Shown here: positions 8,064 to 16,759 of the stretch, in pieces
How the letters are laid out: the number at the start of each line of letters is the position of its first letter
Numbering within the stretch: the first letter of the stretch is position 1
DNA from: JBNKZU01 sp050301795
GTDB lineage: Bacteria > Pseudomonadota > Gammaproteobacteria > Thiohalomonadales > Thiohalomonadaceae
DNA: 64,000 nt
NCBI GenBank assembly: GCA_050301795.1
Contig: JBNKZU010000034.1
Location: 1-64,000 of the forward strand
Reading direction: 5' to 3'
Made by a program: the position numbers and the translations under genes
Notes under the pieces: model-generated
Seen by the model: only the letters and a program-made list of their open reading frames with translations
Database searches by the model: none
Told to the model about the DNA's origin: nothing

Positions 8064-9404
8064 ATGGAGCTGAAGAATCTGCTCACCACCATCTGTGAAT
8101 TCATTGATAACAACGATATTGAGTCTCTTAACGCATTAATTGCGAATCAGAGTCCGGCTGAACTCGCTGATATTATCGAATCCCTTCCTCCTGATGATCG
8201 CAACACCTTCTGGGAACTGATTCCACAGGAGTTGGATGCCGAGATCCTCCCTGATCTGAATGATGAGGTCTACACCTCATTAGTCCGGCAGATGGATGAT
8301 CATGAGTTACTTAACACCGCCGGACAGATGGAGGATGCCGACCTTGCCGACATGCTCGAAACACTGCCGGTTAATGTCTCCGACGCCCTTTTAAACCGAC
8401 TGGATGATGAGCATCGTCAACGCTTAGAGCGGGTAATGAGCTTTGAAGAGGATAGTGCCGGACGTTTAATGAGTAGCGATGTGATCAGCGTTCATGATGA
8501 TGTCTCGCTTGCGGTGGTTCTTCGTTATCTTCGTCGTCACTCAACACTACCACCTCAAACCGATACCTTGATGGTTACCGATGATGAGGGAAGGTTTCTC
8601 GGGAAACTTGAGCTTGGCGATCTACTCACCGGCAATCCTGAGCAACTAGTGAGCGATATCATGATCTCTGAGGCCGCATCCGTGCATGTCAATGAGAGTG
8701 AACACAATGTTGCCGCGCTGTTTGAGCGTCGAGATCTGATCTCGATTGCCGTCGTTGACGATGACAATCGACTGCTTGGCCGGATTACGATTGACGATAT
8801 TATTGATGTGGTTCGTGCTGAATCAGATAGTGCTTTAATGAAAAGTGCTGGTCTGCGCGAGGATGAGGATCTCTTTGCTCCGGTTTTTCCCAGTGCAAAG
8901 CGACGTGGCGTCTGGCTTGGAATTAACCTGGTTACTGTCTTTTTTGCCGCTTGGGTCATCGGTCGTTTTGAAGAGGTTCTGGATCAGCTTGTGGCGCTGG
9001 CTGTATTAATGCCGATTGTTGCCAGCATGGGTGGAATTGCCGGTAGTCAAACCCTGACGCTAACCATTCGAGGCTTGGCGCTGGATCAGATCGCAACTGC
9101 AAATATCGGTTGGCTAACCAGCAAGGAGCTACAGGTTGGCGCATTAAATGGCATCGTCTGGTCGATTGTTGTCGGCTGCGTCAGTTTTCTCTGGTTCGAC
9201 AATCTGGGATTGGGAATCGTTATTGGTGTTGCGATGATACTTAATCTGCTTATCGCCTCACTCTCTGGCGTGATCATTCCGTTGGTTCTGCACAAAATGA
9301 AGATCGATCCGGCACTCTCTGGGGCGGTGATTCTAACGACGGTTACCGATGTTGCTGGTTTTCTTACCTTTTTAGGGTTGGCAACGCTTTACCTTCTGCC
9401 ATAG
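8064..9404 (+). CDS. mgtE: Magnesium transporter MgtE
   Basis: This 446-aa protein has an N-terminal helical MgtE_N domain of leucine-rich acidic repeats (about 1-125), a pair of CBS domains (about 130-250), and five transmembrane helices (about 280-446). The final helix carries the pore Asp in VILTTVTDVAGFLTFLG. The N and CBS domains sense cytosolic Mg2+ and gate the channel. AAGGAG touches the ATG at 8058 but is ideally spaced for ATG 8064, so 8064 was chosen. It is 64 bp downstream of the MscS gene and convergent with the secreted protein gene at 9410. Confidence 0.92.
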   Translation: MELKNLLTTICEFIDNNDIESLNALIANQSPAELADIIESLPPDDRNTFWELIPQELDAEILPDLNDEVYTSLVRQMDDHELLNTAGQMEDADLADMLETLPVNVSDALLNRLDDEHRQRLERVMSFEEDSAGRLMSSDVISVHDDVSLAVVLRYLRRHSTLPPQTDTLMVTDDEGRFLGKLELGDLLTGNPEQLVSDIMISEAASVHVNESEHNVAALFERRDLISIAVVDDDNRLLGRITIDDIIDVVRAESDSALMKSAGLREDEDLFAPVFPSAKRRGVWLGINLVTVFFAAWVIGRFEEVLDQLVALAVLMPIVASMGGIAGSQTLTLTIRGLALDQIATANIGWLTSKELQVGALNGIVWSIVVGCVSFLWFDNLGLGIVIGVAMILNLLIASLSGVIIPLVLHKMKIDPALSGAVILTTVTDVAGFLTFLGLATLYLLP

Positions 9405-9409
9405 GTCGA

Positions 9410-10099
9410 TTACCAATAGGCGGGAGCGCCCTGTTGAATCTGCTTGAGAATCACTAACTGCCCATGCTTATCACGAATGATGAGCAGGTTTTCCATCTGA
9501 CGAAACTGGAATGTCACTGTCATTTGATTGTTATAGTTATGCACATGGATCCACTCACCATCGACCCGATACTCACCCTTCGAGACACCGCCATTGGCAT
9601 GATAAAGAACGAACTGTGAACCTTGAATAAACCAGCGTTCACCAGTCGCGGCCAGCCAGACACCATCAAAACCAACATAACCAGCAATATTCGGATAGTG
9701 ACCACCATCCCACGGCTCATTCGAGGTTCCCCAACCGGAGCTATCACCCCAAAATGAGCCAAAAGGTAGCTCATCATCCGGTTGAGCTGTTTTGTAGGCG
9801 CGGCTACCACTCCAAACATGATTCAGATCCTGTATTGAGGAGGGATCAGAAAAATAGGGGGAGTAGGCGTTGGGATACGTGTTTAACCCATACGGCAGAC
9901 CATTAAATCCATAAGGGTTTGAAAATGGCAGTCCCGGAGAGTAAGACCAGCTATTGTTGCGACCGAGAAACCAGCTCATCATCTCTGACATCATATCCAT
10001 CATCTGCCACATCATCCAAGAAGGCGATGAAAAGCTTGATGCAGCCACGGGTTGTGACAGCAGGATGATTAACAGGGTTGTAATAAGTGGTCGTTTCAA
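9410..10099 (-). CDS. Secreted hypothetical protein, Met/Trp- and Tyr/Pro-rich
   Basis: This 229-aa protein has an N-terminal signal peptide (MKRPLITTLLIILLSQPVAA). A Met/Trp-rich helix follows (MMWQMMDMMSEMMSWFLG), then a low-complexity Gly/Pro/Asn/Tyr region (about 45-90). The C-terminal part from about 120 is a beta-rich domain of repeated short strands (GVWLAATGERWFIQGSQFVL, then GEYRVDGEWIHVHNYNNQ). I do not recognise the family. The Met-rich segment could bind copper or interact with membrane. It is divergent from slyX and convergent with mgtE. Confidence 0.7.
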   Translation of the reverse strand: MKRPLITTLLIILLSQPVAASSFSSPSWMMWQMMDMMSEMMSWFLGRNNSWSYSPGLPFSNPYGFNGLPYGLNTYPNAYSPYFSDPSSIQDLNHVWSGSRAYKTAQPDDELPFGSFWGDSSGWGTSNEPWDGGHYPNIAGYVGFDGVWLAATGERWFIQGSQFVLYHANGGVSKGEYRVDGEWIHVHNYNNQMTVTFQFRQMENLLIIRDKHGQLVILKQIQQGAPAYW

Positions 10100-10189
10100 T
10101 CGTTATCTCCAATCGGGTAAAAGATAATAACAAAAGTGCATCAAGATTTAATATCATGAACGCACTTAATCCACAAAAGGCAAGGCATT

Positions 10190-10393
10190 ATGGAATCTCG
10201 TGTTGAATCACTTGAGATCAAGATTACTCATCTGGAGATGAGCGTTGATGAACTCACACAAACCACTCTGAACCAGGAGAAGCAGATTGTGATGCTCAAA
10301 AAGGAGATGGCACTGCTAAAGAGCATGATGACCCAAATCACGCCATCTGCTATCGCAACTGAATCAGAAGAGACTCCGCCACCACATTATTAG
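10190..10393 (+). CDS. slyX: SlyX-family coiled-coil protein
   Basis: This 67-aa protein is almost entirely a coiled coil (heptads from SRVESLEIKITHLEMSVDEL to KEMALLKSMM) and ends in an acidic, Pro-rich tail (EETPPPHY). Length and layout match SlyX, a conserved small protein of unknown function. AGGCAAGG precedes ATG 10190. The stop codon ends 1 bp before the convergent amylosucrase stop, with no terminator between them. Confidence 0.85.
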   Translation: MESRVESLEIKITHLEMSVDELTQTTLNQEKQIVMLKKEMALLKSMMTQITPSAIATESEETPPPHY

Positions 10394-10394
10394 C

Positions 10395-12365
10395 TTAAAG
10401 TGCTGTTGGGATCTGATCGGTTAGCCAGTAAAAACGCAGGGGTGGAACAACAAGTTGTTCCTTAAACATCGCAGGGGTTTCACCGCTGGCAAGATCCTGC
10501 GGATGACCATAGTTGAACTGACCACGGTTCTTCAGATTCTTTAAGTCGAGATACTGAGGCTTCACATCGAAATTTGCGACAACCACAATGGTTTCGTTGG
10601 CTCGTTCAGGATGATTACGCATAAAGACAAAAAGGTGTTCGTTATCGACCGATAGTAACTCTCGATTATTAAAGTCAGCAAAGGCGGGTACTGATTTGCG
10701 AACACTGATCAGTCGCTTGAGTCCATCGAAGATCTGCTGCTCGACAGTTCCGCGTTGAAGACGCTTTTTATTCTTGGTCCAATCAATCTTCGGGCGATGC
10801 ACCCAACGGCTATCACCAGCTTTATTATCATCCTGCATAAAGCTGCAATCGTTGAGTGTGCCAACCTCATCGCCATAGTAGAGCAATGGAATTCCACCGA
10901 AGGAGAGAATCATCCCATGTAACATCAGTATCCGTTTGATGGCGTGATCAATGGCCTTCTGATCCTTGCGCTCAATGGCCGTTTCCAGACCAACGAGCGA
11001 AGCAAGCGAACCGGAGATCCGCGCATCACCGGTTTTAGTATTGCGACCAAAGATAAGCCCACGCGCCTCGGAATCATTGTAGTTACCGGTAAAGTAATCA
11101 ATCAGAAAACGACGATGAGCCACCGGTTCATACCCGGCATTGACGATATCCTGATCATCAAACCCCAGCCCGATATCGTCATGACAACGGATGTAATTCA
11201 GCCATGTTGCGCGGTCGAGTTTATTGGGCAGGTTTTGTGTACCTTGATTCAGAAGCTGTGCGTTTTTGGTTGCTATCGCATCCCATAGCAGTGCCATGAA
11301 GGTGGCGTTGTAGGCAATTTCGCACTCCTTCGCAATCACTGCATCCTCACCAAAATATTTGGCGATCTCGGTTGGCGCCACAATGGCCTCTGCGATAAAG
11401 AGCACACCGGGAGCAGTGACCTGACAACAATCCTTCATCATTTGAAGAATCAGATGCGCTTCGCGTTCGTTTTGGCATTGGGTTCCGATCTTTTTCCATA
11501 AGAAGGCCACTGCATCGAGCCGCACAATATCGGCTCCACGATTTGCCCAAAAGAGAATGACATCGACCATCTCAATAAATACTGCGGGATTGCTATAGTT
11601 GAGATCCCACTGGAATGAGTTGAAGACGGTCATTACCCATTTCTTCATTGTCTCATCCCAAGTAAAGTTTCCTGGTGAGTTTTCCGGAAAGATCTCAGGC
11701 ATTGTCTCTTCAAACATGTCCGGGACGTCACGATCTTTAAAGATATAGTAGTAGTCCTGATACTTTGAATCACCACTTCGCGCCTTTTGCGCCCACTGAT
11801 GTTGATCTGAGGTATGGTTGACGACCACATCCAGCGTTAACAGCATTTTGCGTTTACGCATGTTCGTTGCGAGCTCTTCGATCGAACTTAGATCGCCAAA
11901 GGCAGGATCGATCTTTCGAAAATCACTCACAGCATAACCGCCATCACTCTTTCCTTTGGGGCAGATCATCATCGGCATTAGATGCACCAGATTGATACCT
12001 AACTCTTGTAAATAGGGAATATGCTGCTGCACTCCATTGAGGTCATTGGCAAAACCATCGGTATACAAAGCCATTCCGACCCACTCTTGAGAGAGGAACC
12101 AGTTATGATCCTGCTCGCGTTCAAAATCGAGCTGTTCCAGTTCATCAGAGCGCTCGATATAACGCTTCGCCATCACCTCAACCAGAGTGATGAGCTGCTG
12201 TTTAAAATCGTCTCGATGACCGTATAGCTGCTGAAACAGTGAATGTATCGCATAAAAGTTCGCGCCGAGTCGTGTATAGAAATGACGCAGGTTTTTACGC
12301 TTAATGGCTGGTGCTAATTCATCAAGAATTTCATTAAGAAGAGAGTGTGATACCTGTTCGTACAT
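10395..12365 (-). CDS. ams: Amylosucrase (GH13)
   Basis: This 656-aa GH13 enzyme transfers the glucosyl unit of sucrose to an alpha-1,4-glucan, releasing fructose. An N-terminal helical domain (about 1-90) precedes the (beta/alpha)8 barrel. Catalytic features are visible: DVVVNHTSDQH, nucleophile Asp in ADIVRLDAVAF, acid/base Glu in VLFIAEAIV, and CHDDIG. GGIPLLYYGDEVGTLND is also present. The C-terminal beta domain ends at WLTDQI. Length and motifs fit amylosucrase rather than sucrose phosphorylase. It is the last gene of sps-spp-fruK-ams, 18 bp after fruK. In that operon it links the sucrose pool to glycogen and gives fructose to the kinase. Confidence 0.9.
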   Translation of the reverse strand: MYEQVSHSLLNEILDELAPAIKRKNLRHFYTRLGANFYAIHSLFQQLYGHRDDFKQQLITLVEVMAKRYIERSDELEQLDFEREQDHNWFLSQEWVGMALYTDGFANDLNGVQQHIPYLQELGINLVHLMPMMICPKGKSDGGYAVSDFRKIDPAFGDLSSIEELATNMRKRKMLLTLDVVVNHTSDQHQWAQKARSGDSKYQDYYYIFKDRDVPDMFEETMPEIFPENSPGNFTWDETMKKWVMTVFNSFQWDLNYSNPAVFIEMVDVILFWANRGADIVRLDAVAFLWKKIGTQCQNEREAHLILQMMKDCCQVTAPGVLFIAEAIVAPTEIAKYFGEDAVIAKECEIAYNATFMALLWDAIATKNAQLLNQGTQNLPNKLDRATWLNYIRCHDDIGLGFDDQDIVNAGYEPVAHRRFLIDYFTGNYNDSEARGLIFGRNTKTGDARISGSLASLVGLETAIERKDQKAIDHAIKRILMLHGMILSFGGIPLLYYGDEVGTLNDCSFMQDDNKAGDSRWVHRPKIDWTKNKKRLQRGTVEQQIFDGLKRLISVRKSVPAFADFNNRELLSVDNEHLFVFMRNHPERANETIVVVANFDVKPQYLDLKNLKNRGQFNYGHPQDLASGETPAMFKEQLVVPPLRFYWLTDQIPTAL

Positions 12366-12383
12366 AGATGTGTCTGCTCGTGA

Positions 12384-13262
12384 TTAGCTTAATTGCCACT
12401 GATGCTTCAGTGAATTGTAGAGATTGATATCCTTGAGTATTGCACCTCGCTGCTCAACCAACAAGGATGCAAACTGCTGTGCCCGCTGCAACATCACTGA
12501 AACCGGCCACTGGTTCAATAATCCAATAATGCAGACTGATGCAAACGCATCACCTGCCCCTACAGTATCGATAATTTGATTCGAAGGCTTTGGTTTGATC
12601 TCAAAATACTCATTCTGTTCATTGTAGGCAAATGCACCATCAGCACCACAGGTGACAATAATCATATCAAACTGATATCTGGTTTTAAGAGCCAGTGCAC
12701 GTTTCATGAGATCATCACCATCAATAAATAGTGAAAGCTCTTCATCATTTATCTTTAACCACTTTACATGGTGAAGTAGCTGATGAAGTTGCTCTTTATC
12801 CCACCAAGGAGGTCTTAGATTGATATCCATAAACACCGGCGCCTTGCTCTTTAATAGATGCAATAGTGCCTTTGCTGTGTGTTCAGCGCGAAGCGCCAGA
12901 GAACCATGATAGATTAATGACGGTGTGGTTTGCGGAAGCTGACTGGCATCAATGAGATCATAGGCGCGATTAAACACGATATCGTATGTTGGTTGCCCAT
13001 CAACAATCGTGACCGTTACCTCTCCGGTTGAGTGCTGTTGGTCAAGCTGAAGCGCATCACATCGCATACCCCAACGCTGCATTTCATCCTTTATCTGCGC
13101 GCCCATATCATCATCACCCACCCGACTGACAAAGAGTGGTTCAGCACCGAAGGCCTGTAAATGCCATGCCACATTAAATGGAGCACCTCCCAAAACCCGA
13201 CTGCCATCCTCAAAGCAGTCAAACAGAACCTCCCCAAAGATTAACGGAACGGCGTTACTCAC
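12384..13262 (-). CDS. fruK: Fructokinase (PfkB family)
   Basis: This 292-aa ribokinase/PfkB-fold kinase phosphorylates fructose, here probably that released by amylosucrase. The substrate region is LGGAPFNVAWHLQAFG near the start. The C-terminal signature DTVGAGDAFASVCIIG carries the catalytic Asp. GTG 13262 was chosen because GGGGG lies about 6 nt upstream and it overlaps the spp stop codon; a TTG at 13286 would add eight residues. Tight overlap indicates translational coupling to spp. fruK is the name used for this gene in methanotroph sucrose operons; it is not phosphofructokinase FruK of enterics. Confidence 0.88.
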   Translation of the reverse strand: MSNAVPLIFGEVLFDCFEDGSRVLGGAPFNVAWHLQAFGAEPLFVSRVGDDDMGAQIKDEMQRWGMRCDALQLDQQHSTGEVTVTIVDGQPTYDIVFNRAYDLIDASQLPQTTPSLIYHGSLALRAEHTAKALLHLLKSKAPVFMDINLRPPWWDKEQLHQLLHHVKWLKINDEELSLFIDGDDLMKRALALKTRYQFDMIIVTCGADGAFAYNEQNEYFEIKPKPSNQIIDTVGAGDAFASVCIIGLLNQWPVSVMLQRAQQFASLLVEQRGAILKDINLYNSLKHQWQLS

Positions 13263-14109
13263 CTGTACCCCCAGTAATGCGTTCAATCATCTCTGGATGA
13301 TAGTGTGAAACACCCTCCAGAATTCCGGCGCTATAGTTTCCATTCATTCCAAGAAAATCACCTTTGGCATGAAAGTAGTGCTTTTGATGATGCTGCGCTG
13401 ATAAGGCGTTGAGTTCAGTAACAACCTCATCAGTTGCATTGGCAACGAGAACCGAAGGAATATCACTAAGCATAACCTCAATATCGTTACCACTATCTCC
13501 GGCAAAAAGTGTATGGCCAAGTGCAATGTCATGGCTTTGATAAAGAAACCTGAGTGCATGCAGCTTGTTCGCTGACTGAGGAAGGATATCGAGTAAACCA
13601 CATTTTTTCAGATCATCCACACTCCAGATCAGATTGGCCTTAATACCCTTTAGATTCAATTGTTCTGTAATGAGTTGTTGTAGCTGCGGTTTATGTAGAT
13701 GTAGCGGGTAGTAATAACTGAGTTTAAATTGGTTCTGTTTTCGCTTCTCTTGTAGCTCTAATTCATTAAAGTTGCTGAGTAGATCTGCGATTTGTCTCTG
13801 GCTAAAACCATTCCAGTCCGGTGATATCTGCTGTTGCCACGCATTAGATACCTCCCAAGAACCATTAGAACAATCGTAGATATTGCTACCAACATCACTA
13901 ATCACAAAATCGGGCAACGGTAGCTTATATTGCTCAATTGCCTCTTCGATGAGTGCTTTATCACGACCAGTGACAAACGCGAGTAAAATATCGGGGTGTG
14001 AAACCAGTCGCTTAAACAACAATGGCGCATCGGGTGACTCTGGATCCTCACCATTTGGGATCAGCGTTCGATCAAGATCGGTAGCAATTAAATATTTATT
14101 GAGCGTCAT
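13255..14109 (-). CDS. spp: Sucrose-phosphate phosphatase (HAD superfamily)
   Basis: This 284-aa HAD phosphatase removes phosphate from sucrose-6-phosphate. The nucleophile motif is intact (LIATDLDRTLIPNG, D-x-D-x-T). The S6PP signature region ends with GHTLFAGDSGNDIEVM, holding the acidic residues that bind Mg2+. It overlaps the end of sps by 14 bp and the start of fruK by 8 bp. Because the HAD domain fused to Sps has a changed nucleophile motif, this stand-alone protein is probably the main phosphatase. Confidence 0.9.
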   Translation of the reverse strand: MTLNKYLIATDLDRTLIPNGEDPESPDAPLLFKRLVSHPDILLAFVTGRDKALIEEAIEQYKLPLPDFVISDVGSNIYDCSNGSWEVSNAWQQQISPDWNGFSQRQIADLLSNFNELELQEKRKQNQFKLSYYYPLHLHKPQLQQLITEQLNLKGIKANLIWSVDDLKKCGLLDILPQSANKLHALRFLYQSHDIALGHTLFAGDSGNDIEVMLSDIPSVLVANATDEVVTELNALSAQHHQKHYFHAKGDFLGMNGNYSAGILEGVSHYHPEMIERITGGTGE

Positions 14110-16273
14110 TGGTTTCTGGCTTTTCAGGAATAAGACAACTATCTAAAAAGTCGTAGTGATTGATTGCCTCAAGCAAGCCCGAAGCTCCGCTTGCCTTGGC
14201 AAAATAGATGCTTTCAATATTCTCTAACTGTGACAGCTCTTCATGGTGGCGATTGCCAACAACCACTGCAAGCGTGTTGCCACGCATCATATCTTCATCA
14301 GCACCGGAGCCACCGGCAACCAGAATATGTTCTAACGGAATACCCCAGTTTGTGGAGACATAACGCAAGGCCAGACCCTTTGATGCTCTTATTGGCAAAA
14401 TATCGAGATATTGACCAAAGGAGAGGATCACATTAACAGACTGCTCCTCTTTATGTAGCAATCGGGTAATCTCATCAATGGATGGTGCCTTTTCTGGGTC
14501 AATGTAGTAGCTGATCTTAAAACGACTCTGCTCTGTTTTTGGCTGTTTCTTTAATCCTGGCAGTCCATCAAGCAGGCGATGAACAACCTGTGGTGTCCAC
14601 TGCTTCTCAATATGTTTAGTCCATCTTGTCTCCAGATTGAGTTTTGGCGCGTAGTGGATCTCGGTTCCACCACTGGTGATCAAAACATCAGGCTCAGGAA
14701 TATTGTACTTCTTCATCACTTTTAAGGCGGAATCGAGCCGACGTCCGGTTGCAATACCAAAAGCAACACATTTACGATTTTCTCGTATTAACTGAATAAA
14801 CGCAGGTAACGAATCTGGATTACCCAACAGGTTTTGATCCAAATCGGTAAAGATGGCGCGATCATGGTAGAGCATTGAGCGTCGTTTGGTGGTTTTGCGA
14901 ATCAGTGGCGCACTACTCTTCTCAATGATTGGTCGAATCATATCGAGATAGTGACCCGCATGTGCATCCCAGCAGTAATAGGCTCTTACACCCTTAAGTC
15001 CACTTGTTGATCGGATCTGCCACTGCTCCCAGTCCTGTAACACCTCCTTGATCTTGCGTGCGATATCCTCACTATCAAGCGGATTAATCAATAACCCGTT
15101 TTTACAGTTTCTAATGATGTCACGGGGACCGCCATCCTCTGTGGCGACAATCGGTAATCCGCTGGCCGCCGCCTCAATAAGTGTTAAACCAAACGGCTCG
15201 GTGAGTGCCGGATTAACAAACACACCGTTAGAAACCGCCGCAATACGGTAGATTACCGGAACATCGTCTGATTGATGGTGTTTGGGATAGGCCACTTTGC
15301 CATAGAGATCATAGCGATCAATTAGCATCAGGATATCGGTGAGTACCTCCTGAGCCCCTGCATCCAGGTCATTGATATCATCACGATTTCCGGCGACCAC
15401 AACCAGGTTAGCGATATCCTGTAATGTTTTATCTTCACCGTATGTTTTTATTAAGGTTGATATATTCTTTCGAGTGTCAGGTCGTGACAGCGCAAGGATC
15501 ATCGGCTTATCAGGATTGGTTAAAAAACGGGAGATCTCCTTTGCTATCGCGCTCTGGTTTTCGCCACCTTCGGGAGGATGAAAGCATGTGAGGTCTGTTC
15601 CTGGTGCAATAACAAGCATCTGCTCAGGTTGATAGAAGTCGTAGAGACCGTATTGCTCCTCAATCTCTTGATTGGTACTGGTGATAACCCGCTCTGCCGA
15701 TGAGAGGGTTAGCTCTTCAGCATCAATCCGTTGTGCCATGTGATAGCGCTCTTCGATCTCAGCAGTATTCAAACCAGAGGCAAGCAGACGGCGGCGCTTC
15801 ACCCGTCCTAATGAATGACCTGTATGGATTAATGGAATATCTAAAAGATGCGAAAGACGACTCCCGACAAAACCCGCATCGGCATAGTGGCTATGAATCA
15901 GATCAGGCATCTTCTTCTGCTGAGTTAAAAAGCTAATGGTATTGTCGACCATGTTATCAAGGTGATCCCAAAGCATCTCTTTAGGAACATACTCCTTGCC
16001 TCCGGCCTCAATACGGACAATCCGACAGTTCTTTGCCAGTAGCTCAATCGGCTGTGCATAGTCCTGACTCACCGACGGATCGTCAATAAGCCGAGTTATC
16101 AGATCAACCTGTCCCACGCCTGGTTGCTGTGACAGTGCTTGAGCCAATTCAAGAACATACTTGGTTTGACCACCGGTATCGGCATCTCGTCCAAGTTCAA
16201 GGTTATCGCCTCTAATCAATCCGTGAACACTGATCAGGCAGATATAGATCTCATCATTTTTTGCCTTATTCAT
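14096..16273 (-). CDS. sps: Sucrose-phosphate synthase with C-terminal HAD domain
   Basis: This 725-aa protein makes sucrose-6-phosphate from a nucleotide-glucose and fructose-6-phosphate. The N-terminal GT-B domains (about 1-460) contain GDNLELGRDADTGGQTKYVL, HSHYADAGF, HTGHSLGRVKRRRLL and, in the donor site, NPALTEPFGLTLIEAAASGL. The C-terminal HAD domain (about 475-700) has AIFTDLDQNLLGN and AGGSGADEDMM. Its nucleophile motif reads D-L-D-Q-N rather than D-x-D-x-T, so phosphatase activity may be reduced. It is the first gene of the operon, with AAGAGGT just before ATG 16273. Gene order sps-spp-fruK-ams matches that described in halotolerant methanotrophs. Confidence 0.92.
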   Translation of the reverse strand: MNKAKNDEIYICLISVHGLIRGDNLELGRDADTGGQTKYVLELAQALSQQPGVGQVDLITRLIDDPSVSQDYAQPIELLAKNCRIVRIEAGGKEYVPKEMLWDHLDNMVDNTISFLTQQKKMPDLIHSHYADAGFVGSRLSHLLDIPLIHTGHSLGRVKRRRLLASGLNTAEIEERYHMAQRIDAEELTLSSAERVITSTNQEIEEQYGLYDFYQPEQMLVIAPGTDLTCFHPPEGGENQSAIAKEISRFLTNPDKPMILALSRPDTRKNISTLIKTYGEDKTLQDIANLVVVAGNRDDINDLDAGAQEVLTDILMLIDRYDLYGKVAYPKHHQSDDVPVIYRIAAVSNGVFVNPALTEPFGLTLIEAAASGLPIVATEDGGPRDIIRNCKNGLLINPLDSEDIARKIKEVLQDWEQWQIRSTSGLKGVRAYYCWDAHAGHYLDMIRPIIEKSSAPLIRKTTKRRSMLYHDRAIFTDLDQNLLGNPDSLPAFIQLIRENRKCVAFGIATGRRLDSALKVMKKYNIPEPDVLITSGGTEIHYAPKLNLETRWTKHIEKQWTPQVVHRLLDGLPGLKKQPKTEQSRFKISYYIDPEKAPSIDEITRLLHKEEQSVNVILSFGQYLDILPIRASKGLALRYVSTNWGIPLEHILVAGGSGADEDMMRGNTLAVVVGNRHHEELSQLENIESIYFAKASGASGLLEAINHYDFLDSCLIPEKPETNDAQ

Positions 16274-16759
16274 ACCTCTTATCCTAACAAGGGCAGATAT
16301 TTTTTGCAGGGATGAGTTATTACAGAGCCTGTTGAGATTTCATATTCTCAACTGTTACGGCTCCAAAAAAAGTCTCCATCAAGGTACAAAGAGCAATAAG
16401 TAACACTGACAGAGACGCTGTCTCATGGCGTGCCTGCATACGATCACTATGGAGGGTGGATGTACTGAAAATACAGGAATATTTCTCAGCCCGTTCCACT
16501 GTGGGCATAAATGAGACTGTTGGGGGCACGCAACAAGAAATGAAGGAAGAGAGCGAAAGAGCACTTAAACATATTTTCTGAAATGTGCGAGGCTACCAAT
16601 ACACAACAAACCAATACCGGCCGCAACAGCTAATAAAGAGATCTCCTTTAGGAGAGAACAACACGGGTATTAAACCCGTGTTGTTCTGTTTTCAAGAGTG
16701 AGGCGGCAACAACACTCATCACACTAATGAGTGAGGTTATGGCACACCCTGCATCTCTA
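16274..16759. other. Intergenic stretch upstream of sps
   Basis: This 486-bp gap separates sps from the large lipoprotein gene; both are leftward. It must hold the sps promoter, although I see no convincing -35/-10 pair. Near its right end is a strong perfect hairpin, listed separately. A minus-strand frame at about 16640-16575 reads SLLAVAAGIGLLCIGSLAHF then a basic end, resembling an anchor helix, but it has no start codon and is blocked by a stop near 16670. It may be a gene relic or chance. Confidence 0.4.
16656..16686. terminator. Perfect 13-bp hairpin after lipoprotein gene
   Basis: GAACAACACGGGT (16656-16668) and ACCCGTGTTGTTC (16674-16686) pair perfectly around a 5-nt loop. It is about 75 bp beyond the stop of the leftward lipoprotein gene and probably ends its transcript. 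The T-run after the stem is weak on both strands. A second small palindrome (TCTCCTTTAGGAGA) adjoins on the left. Confidence 0.5.

Noticed and set aside
16320..16529. Leftward 69-aa frame upstream of sps
   Set aside because: No ribosome binding site, no recognisable motif, and biased composition; not supported as a gene.
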